64,000 nucleotides of DNA from an uncultured Prevotella sp. Lineage in GTDB: Bacteria; Bacteroidota; Bacteroidia; Bacteroidales; Bacteroidaceae. A program made the translations under genes and the position numbers. The stretch spans positions 1-64,000 of the forward strand of contig CAJOCR010000012.1 of the NCBI GenBank assembly GCA_905236755.1, read 5' to 3'. The notes below the pieces were generated by a model, which was given only the letters and a program-made list of their open reading frames with translations, was not told where the DNA came from and searched no databases. Positions 27,789 to 35,779 of this stretch are shown piece by piece (within the stretch, counting starts at the first letter, position 1; the number at the start of each line of letters is the position of its first letter).

Positions 27789-29627
27789 TTACTTTTTGAG
27801 TGTAATAACACTTGTGATTCTAGTTTCACCACCTTTTAGAATTGATACCTTACCCTTATTCTCGCCAGTAACAGGAATCACGTATTGAATCTTTTTGTTA
27901 TCTTTCGTAAGAGTTGCTGTTCCATAGAACATCATCTCACCACCCCAATAGCGCCAATGAATGTCTTGATAGCTGACAACATCCTTCTCTTCATTAGTAA
28001 GTCCGCTCCAGTCTATATTCAATTCCTCAGCAGCAGCCTTTGACAAATCACAGATCCATGCCTTTACAGGGAAAGAATTATTATAAATTACTCCTGGATC
28101 ATTACCTGTAGAAGAATCATCATAACCGTCAAGAACATAGGCAATACCATTATAATAATCTCCCAAACCATGTGCATAATGCTCTGGACGATTAACAATA
28201 GTGTATGCAGGTGTAGCTGCTGGGTTAAAAATATTCAATTCTTGTCCAGCTCCCCACATCATCTTGCCCTCTTTAGAATGGAATACAGGCCAAGGAATAC
28301 CTGTTATACCGTTATGAAGTTCGTATCCATCATACTCATCTGGATTTGCGTTTGCCCATGAGGCCTTAACATCACTTGTAGTAACTCCATCTTCAGAAAT
28401 AAGAACTTCTCTTAGTTCTGCCGCATTACTGTTTTCGGCACGAGTGATATAATAGAGAGTGCCATTCAGAGCACAAAGTTCTCTTTCATCACGTATTTCA
28501 TCTTCCTTGGCATGAGTTCCATCGTTTTCTGTATATCTTCTATATGCTCCAATAGTTTTCTTTGTTCCATCAAGAGAAAAAACGCAAGCCTCACCCACTC
28601 CATGACAGTTTTGAGCACTCATAGTTGTTTCGTTGGTGAGGATTGTACCTATATGTCCATCTTTTGTTGGAGCAACGAACATTGCTTTGGTATATTCACC
28701 CTCTGAAGGACTGATAACCTTTTCCTGCAGACCAGCAATAGTTGCATAGAGAAGAACTATCTGACGGTCTTTATTTATATAAACAATAGAATCGCCATCT
28801 CCATAAGGTTCTACAACGCCATATAAATCTTCAGGACTCATATAATCACCTCTTATTCCTCTTTGCTTCTCTGGTGCATTTATCCAAGGGAAAATGGCTC
28901 CATCAGATACCCGTACGAGATAGTGGCGACGATGAGTATCGATATAGTTATCAACAGTTTCGCTCATAAGTGGCAAAACTTCTGTTTCCCAATCCAAGCC
29001 ATACTGTTCCTTAGCCATAGTTGGTGCGGTCTCAAAATCACCTGCATATTCAAGATTACACTTGATCATCCACAACCACTTATCACCAATAGGATAGATA
29101 TATGGCAAAGACAATACAAGATCGTCCTTTATTCCTTTAATAAAAGCTTGCTGATTAGACGGTAAAGTAGCAATGAAATCATCCCAATCGAAATCCCAGG
29201 CAACAGGCTTAATAACCTCACCATTCTCGTTTATCTCGCTCAGAATACCCGCAACATTACCCTTACCACCTTCTTCCCTACCACTTTCATTATTACCAGT
29301 AGTTTTCAGTAAGAGTTTAGCATCATGATCACTCTTTAGCTTTACTGTACTCGCAAGTCCTATAGCAGAAGCACCTTCGAAAGACGTTTCTGCACCTTTC
29401 TTGGCAACAACAATCTCTCTAACATCTTTGCCAGAGTTGTTGATAATGCGAACAGTTTGACCAGCAGTAATAGGAGCAGTAACACCATTTGTAACTGTTA
29501 CTGTATTATCCCCAACCTTTACTTCCCATCCAGCAGGTACATTCTTTATGCTATTCTGTGCAAATGCGCCAATAGATGTTGTAAGTCCTCCAACAAACAA
29601 AAGTATTATCTTGGTAAAAAATCTCAT
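27789..29627 (-). CDS. large secreted protein, Prevotella-type, function unknown
   Basis: A 612-residue secreted protein. Signal peptide MRFFTKIILLFVGGLTTSIGAFAQ; a short beta domain (about residues 25-95: VPAGWEVKVGDNTVTVTNGV, ITAGQTVRIINNSGKDVREI); then a large body rich in aromatic and acidic residues that reads like a beta-propeller or similar (DRQIVLLYATIAGLQEKV, EYDGYELHNGITGIPWPVF, IHWRYWGGEMMFYGTATLTK). No lipobox and no catalytic motif recognised; the end (SVITLKK) lacks a clear sorting domain. Gene order suggests co-expression with the 98-residue protein 57 bases upstream. Confidence 0.65.
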   Translation of the reverse strand: MRFFTKIILLFVGGLTTSIGAFAQNSIKNVPAGWEVKVGDNTVTVTNGVTAPITAGQTVRIINNSGKDVREIVVAKKGAETSFEGASAIGLASTVKLKSDHDAKLLLKTTGNNESGREEGGKGNVAGILSEINENGEVIKPVAWDFDWDDFIATLPSNQQAFIKGIKDDLVLSLPYIYPIGDKWLWMIKCNLEYAGDFETAPTMAKEQYGLDWETEVLPLMSETVDNYIDTHRRHYLVRVSDGAIFPWINAPEKQRGIRGDYMSPEDLYGVVEPYGDGDSIVYINKDRQIVLLYATIAGLQEKVISPSEGEYTKAMFVAPTKDGHIGTILTNETTMSAQNCHGVGEACVFSLDGTKKTIGAYRRYTENDGTHAKEDEIRDERELCALNGTLYYITRAENSNAAELREVLISEDGVTTSDVKASWANANPDEYDGYELHNGITGIPWPVFHSKEGKMMWGAGQELNIFNPAATPAYTIVNRPEHYAHGLGDYYNGIAYVLDGYDDSSTGNDPGVIYNNSFPVKAWICDLSKAAAEELNIDWSGLTNEEKDVVSYQDIHWRYWGGEMMFYGTATLTKDNKKIQYVIPVTGENKGKVSILKGGETRITSVITLKK

Positions 29628-29684
29628 ATTCCTTTAGTTTTTATAGGTTAACACTCTGTTTTCACACTCTAACGCATGAAAACA

Positions 29685-29993
29685 CTATTTCTTAACAACA
29701 ACAGCCTTGCCGTCTTTAATGTAGATACCCGACTTCTTTGGTTCAGCAGGCAACTTACGACCACTAAGGTCGTACCATGTAACCTTCTTCACTTTCTTAT
29801 CCTTAATCTCTACAATAGCGGTAGTACCATCAGTATAGGTTATTGCCAAAACAACATCTTTTTCTGGCATAGTAAAAGTCCATTCATTTGAACCGCCAGA
29901 TGTGGTATTAATGCTTTTGTCGTCGGCTCTTGCACCTATTGCTACCATTAAAAATAAAGCAACTAAAAAAAGTAAATGTTTCCTCATAAGCAT
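29685..29993 (-). CDS. mini secreted protein: signal peptide plus C-terminal sorting-like tail
   Basis: About 100 residues. A signal peptide (MRKHLLFLVALFLMVAIGARA; the second ATG at 29987 is the likelier start) is followed almost at once by WTFTMPEKDVVLAITYTDGT. That resembles the last strand of a bacterial beta-repeat (the usual MPAxDV motif). Then comes VTWYDLSGRKLPAEPKKSGI ending KDGKAVVVKK, which resembles the YDLSGR...GIYIxxGKxVxxK tails on many secreted Prevotella/Bacteroidetes proteins. It looks like a large surface protein with its middle deleted. Probable -7 box TATATTTG on the minus strand at 30078-30085. Confidence 0.55.
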   Translation of the reverse strand: MLMRKHLLFLVALFLMVAIGARADDKSINTTSGGSNEWTFTMPEKDVVLAITYTDGTTAIVEIKDKKVKKVTWYDLSGRKLPAEPKKSGIYIKDGKAVVVKK

Positions 29994-30261
29994 TATATGT
30001 TTAATGATTCATAAATTATTTAACTCGAATAGTGACTTGAAAATCAATAAGATATCACCCACAAGTCATTCATTTTACAAATATAGTTTTTATATACATC
30101 GGTTACTAAAAAAATAATCTTTTTTACCCTCTCTATTAATATTATTTAACATTACAACATTTTATCTACACTCTATCTTTACCATTGCATTTTTTTTAGA
30201 ATTAAAAGACTCTAACAGGTTAGAGATACCGAAAAAAGTTTACTTTACATTCTATACATTC

Positions 30262-30308
30262 CTTTTGGATGGTCTTAGGATGCCTTTAGGATGAATTTAG
30301 GATGTTAC
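30262..30308. repeat. 11-bp period array
   Basis: Four consecutive 11-mers: TTTGGATGGTC, TTAGGATGCCT, TTAGGATGAAT, TTAGGATGTTA. The core TTAGGATG is constant and the last three bases vary. It lies in the 459-base gap between the mini secreted protein gene and glnA, which otherwise holds AT-rich DNA and the glnA terminator. Confidence 0.7.
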
Positions 30309-30351
30309 TGGTAACGTATTATTACATTTTTATGACCTTCGGTTCAATATT

Positions 30352-30387
30352 AAAAAGGCTGGGGTTTTCTCACGAAACCCCCAGCCA
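30352..30387 (-). terminator. glnA terminator
   Basis: Hairpin of GGCTGGGGGTTT and AAACCCCAGCC (minus-strand reading) around a short loop, followed on the minus strand by TTTTT. About 65 bases past the glnA stop. Confidence 0.8.
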
Positions 30388-30452
30388 ACAAACTTAAACA
30401 ACCAATAAAAGAAATAGATTGTTTATAAAATCTCTTTTAGTGAAGAGTATTT

Positions 30453-32642
30453 TTATCTGATGAAGAGTAATTCTCTATATTTTGGCAATGGCCACAACTC
30501 ATCAGCAACAATGAGTTCGAGCTTGTCGATGTGATAACGAATCTCGTCCATCTTAGGTTCTACGGTATCATGATAAGCTATTGCCTTGTCGTGTTCATCA
30601 AGAATCTTGTTGGCTACCTTACGAGCATTAACAAGATCTTCTACACCACGCTCAATAATACTTGTGCGCTCAGCAATCTCACGGATGAGAGCAATGTTAC
30701 GCTCAGAAAGAACAAAAGCGTCGTCCTTACCAAAGATATCAATCATGTTCTGAACATTCTTTGCCAACTGACTCTGATAGTGTGTAGCTACAGGGATGAT
30801 GTGGTTCATTGTCAGGTCGCCCATCACACGAGCCTCAATCTGAATCTTCTTGGTGTAGGTTTCCCATTTAACCTCATTGCGTGCCTCAAGTTCATTCTTC
30901 TGCATAACGTTCATATCGCTGAACATCTTAACGCTCTCAGCATCGAGATAGCGCTCAAAGATTACAGGACAAGATTTTTCGCAATCCAAGCCACGCTTAC
31001 CAGCCTCAACAACCCATTCGTCGCTATAGCCATTGCCATCGAAATGGATAGGCTTGCAGGTCTTGATATCCTCACGAAGAACATCAAGAATAGCCGAGAA
31101 CTTGTCTTCGCCCTTTGCCAAGAGAGCATCTACACGTGCCTTGAAATCAGTAAGAGCCTCAGCAACAGCTGTATTCAATACTATCATTGCTGATGCACAG
31201 TTAGCCTCAGAACCAACAGCACGGAACTCAAAACGGTTACCTGTGAAAGCGAATGGTGATGTACGGTTACGATCGGTGTTGTCGAGCATAATCTCTGGAA
31301 TCTCAGGAATATCAATATCAACACCCTTCTTACCTTCAAACTTAAAGAGGTCTTTCTTATCAGCCTTCTCAATGTGATCGAGCAAATCGCTAAGCTGCTT
31401 ACCAAGGAAGCTTGAGATGATTGCAGGTGGTGCCTCGTTAGCACCCAGACGATGTGCATTTGTTGCACTCATAATAGAAGCCTTGAGCAATCCATTATGA
31501 CGATAAACACCCATAAGAGTTTCTACGATGAACACAGCAAAACGCAGGTTCTCGACAGGAGTCTTACCAGGACCATGGAGCAATACACCTGTATCAGTAG
31601 AAAGACTCCAGTTATTGTGCTTACCAGAACCATTGATACCATCGAATGGTTTTTCGTGGAGAAGCACCTGGAAGCCGTGTTTACGGGCAATCTTCTTCAT
31701 GATAGACATGAGAAGCATGTTGTGGTCAACAGCAAGGTTAGTTTCTTCGAAGATTGGAGCGAGCTCAAACTGGTTAGGAGCAACCTCATTATGACGTGTC
31801 TTGCAAGGAACACCAAGTTCAAGAGCCTCAAGTTCAAGCTCTTTCATAAATGCCTGCACACGCTCTGGGATAGTACCGAAATAGTGGTCGTCCATCTGCT
31901 GGTTCTTAGCACTATCATGACCCATAAGAGTACGACCAGTAAGCATGAGGTCAGGACGAGCAGCATAGAGGTCAGCATCAACAAGGAAATATTCCTGCTC
32001 CCATCCAAGGTTGCTTGTTACTTTCTTTACATCAGGATAGAAATAGTGGCACACATCAGTAGCTGCTACGTTAACAGCATGAAGGGCACGAAGAAGAGGA
32101 GCCTTATAGTCGAGAGCCTCACCTGTGTAAGAAATGAAAATAGTAGGAATACAAAGAGTATCGTCAATAATAAATACAGGAGATGTAGGATCCCATGCGC
32201 TATAGCCACGAGCCTCGAAAGTATTACGAATACCTCCTGATGGGAAACTTGATGCATCTGGTTCCTGCTGGACAAGAAGCTTTCCTGAGAACTCCTCTAT
32301 CATGCCACCCTTGCCATCGTGCTCAATGAAAGCATCGTGCTTTTCGGCTGTACCTTCGGTAAGAGGCTGAAACCAGTGAGTGTAATGAGTAACACCATTC
32401 TCATCAGCCCATTGCTTGATACCTTTTGCTACTTCGTCTGCAATAGAACGATCAAGACGAGCACCATTGTCAATGACATCAACAAGCTTTGCATATACAT
32501 CAGCAGGAAGATACTTGTACATACGCTGACGATTGAAAACTTTCTTGCCAAAGATCTCAGAAGGACGCTCTTCGGGTGTGAGTACTTCAATTGGCTTCTT
32601 ACGTGAAGCCGCTGCAACTGCATCAAATCTTAAGTTTACCAT
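30453..32642 (-). CDS. glnA: glutamine synthetase type III
   Basis: ATP-dependent condensation of glutamate and ammonia to glutamine. The 729-residue length and N-terminal extension identify the GSIII (GlnN) class typical of Bacteroidetes. Visible segments: THWFQPLTEGTAEKHDAF, the metal-binding NLGWEQEYFLVD, CKTRHNEVAPNQFELAP, the ATP-binding LLHEKPFDGINGSGKHNNWS, and NRTSPFAFTGNRFEFRAVGS. GSIII enzymes lack the adenylylation control of GSI. In line with that, a P-II/Amt pair is nearby but no glnE is seen. It lies downstream of dapF-dapL, separated by a 181-bp inverted-repeat element. Confidence 0.95.
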   Translation of the reverse strand: MVNLRFDAVAAASRKKPIEVLTPEERPSEIFGKKVFNRQRMYKYLPADVYAKLVDVIDNGARLDRSIADEVAKGIKQWADENGVTHYTHWFQPLTEGTAEKHDAFIEHDGKGGMIEEFSGKLLVQQEPDASSFPSGGIRNTFEARGYSAWDPTSPVFIIDDTLCIPTIFISYTGEALDYKAPLLRALHAVNVAATDVCHYFYPDVKKVTSNLGWEQEYFLVDADLYAARPDLMLTGRTLMGHDSAKNQQMDDHYFGTIPERVQAFMKELELEALELGVPCKTRHNEVAPNQFELAPIFEETNLAVDHNMLLMSIMKKIARKHGFQVLLHEKPFDGINGSGKHNNWSLSTDTGVLLHGPGKTPVENLRFAVFIVETLMGVYRHNGLLKASIMSATNAHRLGANEAPPAIISSFLGKQLSDLLDHIEKADKKDLFKFEGKKGVDIDIPEIPEIMLDNTDRNRTSPFAFTGNRFEFRAVGSEANCASAMIVLNTAVAEALTDFKARVDALLAKGEDKFSAILDVLREDIKTCKPIHFDGNGYSDEWVVEAGKRGLDCEKSCPVIFERYLDAESVKMFSDMNVMQKNELEARNEVKWETYTKKIQIEARVMGDLTMNHIIPVATHYQSQLAKNVQNMIDIFGKDDAFVLSERNIALIREIAERTSIIERGVEDLVNARKVANKILDEHDKAIAYHDTVEPKMDEIRYHIDKLELIVADELWPLPKYRELLFIR

Positions 32643-32684
32643 AAGTTTTTTCTATTTTTTGTGGTTGTTCTGTCTTTAATTAAC

Positions 32685-32865
32685 AACCTCCCTCCCCGCT
32701 CCCCCCTGCAGGGGGAGGGCCAAATTCTAAAGACGAATTTGTAGTTAGAAAGGTTGATTTAAAAGCACAGCGCTTTAATATTTCAATATTTATATTACCT
32801 GTCCCTCATTCACAACTGAGTGTAGCGAGGCTCTCCCCCTGCAGGGGGGAGCGGGGAGGGAGGTT
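32685..32865. repeat. 181-bp element with perfect 33-bp terminal inverted repeats
   Basis: The left arm (32685-32717) and right arm (32833-32865) are exact reverse complements. Each starts or ends CTCCCCCTGCAGGGGG, so each arm also holds its own palindrome. The AT-rich centre of 115 bp has no ORF. The right arm stops exactly at the dapL stop codon. It would fold into a long hairpin in RNA from dapL to glnA and could attenuate or insulate glnA. A similar G/C-rich palindrome occurs at 40797-40835. Confidence 0.8.
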
Positions 32866-34095
32866 TTATCCTATCCATTCCTTTATTCGCTTCATTGCCT
32901 CTATGCAATCTTCGCGTTCTCCAAAGGAAGTAAGGCGCACATAGCCTTCGCCTGAAGGACCAAAGCCCACACCAGGAGTACATACTACGCTGGCACCATA
33001 AAGCATTTCCTCGAAGAATTTCCATGAAGGAGTATTATTAGGAGTCTTAACCCAGAGATAAGGAGCATTCTCACCTCCGAACACCTGAAAACCAAGTTTG
33101 GTAAGTTCTGTGCGCATAATGCAGGCATTCTCCATGTAATAGGCTATAGTAGCCTTTACCTGTTCCTTACCTTCTGGAGTATATATAGCCTCAGCAGCAC
33201 GTTGAGAAATATAGCTTGTGCCATTGAACTTTGTGCTTTGGCGACGATCCCAGATCTGATTCAAAGCAATTCTTCTGCCATCGATAGTAGAAGCGGTAAG
33301 TTCCTTTGGAACAACAGTATAGCCACATCTCACACCAGTGAAACCAGCAGTTTTAGAATAACTTCTAAATTCTATTGCCACCTTACGGGCACCTCTTATC
33401 TCATAAATTGAGTGAGGAATATCCTCATCCTGAATATAAGCTTCATAAGCAGCATCATAAAAGATGATACTATCATTACGCAAAGCATAGTTTACCCATT
33501 TACGAAGTTCCTCTTTGCGCAATACTGTTCCTGTTGGATTATTAGGATAGCAAAGATAGATCATGTCAACACGATGATCAGGAATCTGTGGTACGAAGTC
33601 GTTTTCTGCAGTACAAGGCATATAAGCAACATTGCTCCACTTGCCATTCTCGAAAACGCCAGCACGACCAATCATCACATTACTATCTATATAAACAGGG
33701 TATATTGGGTCAGTAACACCGATATTATTATCCCATCTCACAATCTCCTGGATATTACCTGTGTCACTCTTGGCACCGTCATTAACGAAGATCTCGTCCT
33801 TATCAAGATGTACACCACGAGTGAGGTAATCATTTTTAATAATAGCCTCACGAAGGAAATCGTATCCTCTTTCAGGACCATAGCCACGGAAAGTAGCTTG
33901 GGTAGCCATCTCCTCAACAGCCTTGTGCATAGCCTCTATAACAGCAGGACACAAAGGACGGGTAACATCACCAATACCTAAGCTGATAACACGCTTCTTT
34001 GGATGTGAAACCTTATAGGCTTTCACTCTTTTGGCAATATCCTGAAAGAGGTAATTGCCTGGAAGCTTCAGGAAGTGTTCGTTGATTAATGCCAT
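32866..34095 (-). CDS. dapL: LL-diaminopimelate aminotransferase
   Basis: PLP-dependent enzyme that converts tetrahydrodipicolinate directly to LL-2,6-diaminopimelate in lysine and peptidoglycan synthesis. Family hallmarks: LFQDIAKRVKAYKVSHPKKR, ISLGIGDVTRPL, IYLCYPNNPTGTVLRKEELR, the PLP lysine in RSYSKTAGFTGVRCGYTVVP, and WVKTPNNTPSWKFFEEML. 409 residues is standard. It follows dapF by 37 bases, so the two successive steps of the pathway are co-encoded. Confidence 0.95.
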   Translation of the reverse strand: MALINEHFLKLPGNYLFQDIAKRVKAYKVSHPKKRVISLGIGDVTRPLCPAVIEAMHKAVEEMATQATFRGYGPERGYDFLREAIIKNDYLTRGVHLDKDEIFVNDGAKSDTGNIQEIVRWDNNIGVTDPIYPVYIDSNVMIGRAGVFENGKWSNVAYMPCTAENDFVPQIPDHRVDMIYLCYPNNPTGTVLRKEELRKWVNYALRNDSIIFYDAAYEAYIQDEDIPHSIYEIRGARKVAIEFRSYSKTAGFTGVRCGYTVVPKELTASTIDGRRIALNQIWDRRQSTKFNGTSYISQRAAEAIYTPEGKEQVKATIAYYMENACIMRTELTKLGFQVFGGENAPYLWVKTPNNTPSWKFFEEMLYGASVVCTPGVGFGPSGEGYVRLTSFGEREDCIEAMKRIKEWIG

Positions 34096-34132
34096 ATTCT
34101 TCTATTTTGTTGTTAAGTTTGTTACTATTAAA

Positions 34133-35032
34133 TTATTCCTCAGGAAGTTTTATTTTACCATCAAAAACAAATTCTGCCGGACCACTCATCATAACATGAT
34201 CAGTAACCTCATCCCAATGAATCTTAAGCGTACCACCATCCATAATGATACTGCTCTTGCGTGAAGCAAGATTTAAAGAAGCAGCAGCTACAGCCGTAGC
34301 ACAGGCACCCGTACCACAAGCCATAGTTATTCCACTGCCTCTCTCCCACACACGGGTTCTTATCTCGTCTCTATTTAATATCTGAGCAAACTCAATGTTG
34401 CAACGCTCTGGGAAAGCAGGATGATATTCCAATTTACTTCCTAAAGCAGCCACATCAACAGTTGATATATCATCTACAAAAATCACATAATGCGGATTAC
34501 CCATAGACACGAACATTGAACCGGAGGTCACCGACTGAGTGCTTGCTTTCGACTTGTCGGTGCAAGATTCAAAACGAGGGAGATAATCTTGAACGTTCAA
34601 CGTTCCACATTCAACGTCAAATTGCTCTGGAACATCAAAACGAGGAGCCAGCATATCGACAGTTATTGAGCGAACAGTATTATGGCTGATATGCAACTGC
34701 AACGTTTTGATGCCCGAGCGGGTTTCAAGTTTTATGTTTGTATTGTTGGTTAATCCACGTTCAAATAAATATTTTCCTATGCAACGACTTGCATTTCCAC
34801 ACATCATAGCTTCACTTCCATCAGCATTAAAAATACGCATTGAGAAATCTGCTCCGCTACCAGGAGATGCTTCGCCAATGAGCACCAATCCGTCGCTACC
34901 AATACCCGTATGCGAAGCACTCCACTTAATGGCTGCTGCACTCGGATTGGGAATTTTATATTTTAAGGTATTGACATATATATAGTCGTTACCTGCCCCA
35001 TGCATCTTGGTAAATTCAACGTTTTGTGTCAT
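34133..35032 (-). CDS. dapF: diaminopimelate epimerase with an internal repeat-derived segment
   Basis: Converts LL- to meso-diaminopimelate. Both catalytic cysteines are present: first in [14 protein letters not shown], second in [19 protein letters not shown]; the N-terminal [14 protein letters not shown] is standard. At 299 residues it is some 25-30 longer than usual. The excess lies between FDVPEQFDV and [16 protein letters not shown] (about residues 142-177), where the DNA (34516-34592) matches a repeat found elsewhere only between genes. The segment includes [20 protein letters not shown] and sits in a loop between the two lobes, so activity is probably kept. Promoter: TTTG-N21-TATATTTG at 35083-35115. 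Confidence 0.92.
   Translation of the reverse strand: MTQNVEFTKMHGAGNDYIYVNTLKYKIPNPSAAAIKWSASHTGIGSDGLVLIGEASPGSGADFSMRIFNADGSEAMMCGNASRCIGKYLFERGLTNNTNIKLETRSGIKTLQLHISHNTVRSITVDMLAPRFDVPEQFDVECGTLNVQDYLPRFESCTDKSKASTQSVTSGSMFVSMGNPHYVIFVDDISTVDVAALGSKLEYHPAFPERCNIEFAQILNRDEIRTRVWERGSGITMACGTGACATAVAAASLNLASRKSSIIMDGGTLKIHWDEVTDHVMMSGPAEFVFDGKIKLPEE
34516..34592. repeat. dispersed ~60-bp repeat, copy inside dapF
   Basis: Starts ATTGAACCGGAGGTCACCGA and continues CTGAGTGCTTGCTTTCGACT. Compare 53087-53155 (TTGAACCGAAGGTCAATGACC...) and 11597-11660 (CACTGACAGAGTGCTTGCTG). Similarity continues to the GAGGGAGATAAT stretch near 34590. Further on, GAACGTTCAACGTTCCACATTCAACG (34591-34617) resembles the GAACATTGAACATTGA words preceding the copy at 53101. 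Confidence 0.7.
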
Positions 35033-35082
35033 TTTGCAATCAAATTATGTAAATACGATAACTATTTGTTCATTTACAAGTG

Positions 35083-35115
35083 CAAATATACAACAGTTTG
35101 CGACAAATCTCCAAA
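35083..35115 (-). promoter_or_regulatory. promoter of dapF-dapL
   Basis: Minus strand: TTTG (35112-35115), 21 bases, TATATTTG (35083-35090). It diverges from the glnK promoter about 150 bases away; the DNA between is AT-rich with no supported ORF. Confidence 0.5.
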
Positions 35116-35268
35116 AATAAACATCAAAACAATAGTTGAAATTACAGAAAAATAACAATTTAAAAGTATTTGTATGCAGATTTATTTCAATCTGTAAGCA
35201 AAACAACCTTATTTGATTAATATTCAAAACTTTCTTCTATTTTCAACTAACAAAAAGAAACCATAATA

Positions 35269-35299
35269 TTGTTTTCATTGACAAAAAGACATAACTTTG
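35269..35299 (+). promoter_or_regulatory. promoter of glnK-amt
   Basis: TTG (35269-35271), 20 bases, TAACTTTG (35292-35299). Leader of about 60 bases with a GAGAGGTAAAAG element before the glnK ATG. Confidence 0.65.
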
Positions 35300-35362
35300 C
35301 ACCAACAACATATCAAAGTGAAAGCAAAATAAGTAATAAACCATTAAAAAGAGAGGTAAAAG

Positions 35363-35719
35363 ATGAAAAAGATTGAAGCTATCATCCGAAAGACGAAATT
35401 CGATGATGTAAAGGAAGCATTGCTTGCAGCCGACATCGAATGGTTCTCTTATTATGATGTAAGAGGTGAAGGAAAGATGCGACAAGCGAGAATCTACCGT
35501 GGCGTGATGTACGACACAAGTAGTATCGAGCGTGTGTTGCTCAACATTGTAGTAAGAGACAAGAACGTAGAGCGCACCATTCAAGCCGTAACCAAAGCTG
35601 CCCAAACAGGCGAAATCGGTGATGGTCGTATCTTTGTTATCCCAGTAGAGGATACAGTCAGGATAAGAACAGGAGAAAGAGGAGACATTGCATTATATAA
35701 TGCAGAAAAAGAAAAATAA
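35363..35719 (+). CDS. glnK: P-II family nitrogen regulator
   Basis: Small trimeric signalling protein that reads 2-oxoglutarate and ATP/ADP and gates AmtB-type transporters. Hallmarks: MKKIEAIIRKTKFDDVKEAL at the N-terminus and the C-terminal signature QTGEIGDGRIFVIPVEDTVRIRTGERGD. The T-loop (VRGEGKMRQARIYRGVMYDTSSIER) differs from the enterobacterial one and the uridylylated tyrosine is not in its usual place. Control by GlnD is therefore doubtful, as in other Bacteroidetes. 118 residues; 60 bases before amt. Confidence 0.93.
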   Translation: MKKIEAIIRKTKFDDVKEALLAADIEWFSYYDVRGEGKMRQARIYRGVMYDTSSIERVLLNIVVRDKNVERTIQAVTKAAQTGEIGDGRIFVIPVEDTVRIRTGERGDIALYNAEKEK

Positions 35720-35779
35720 TACACTCCTTTTAAAATCTCTCGTATGAGGGGATAACAATAACACAAACACAACACTATT

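Noticed and set aside
31452..32240. 262-codon ORF on the plus strand
   Set aside because: It is the antisense shadow of glnA, whose type III family motifs are unmistakable on the other strand.
32685..32865. Insertion sequence
   Set aside because: Terminal inverted repeats are perfect, but the 115-bp centre encodes no transposase and no target duplication could be identified.
33412..33981. 189-codon ORF on the plus strand
   Set aside because: Antisense shadow of dapL; the dapL frame has all expected motifs.
35045..35227. 60-codon minus-strand ORF
   Set aside because: It lies in AT-rich DNA across the dapF promoter and has a biased Phe/Asn/Ile composition.
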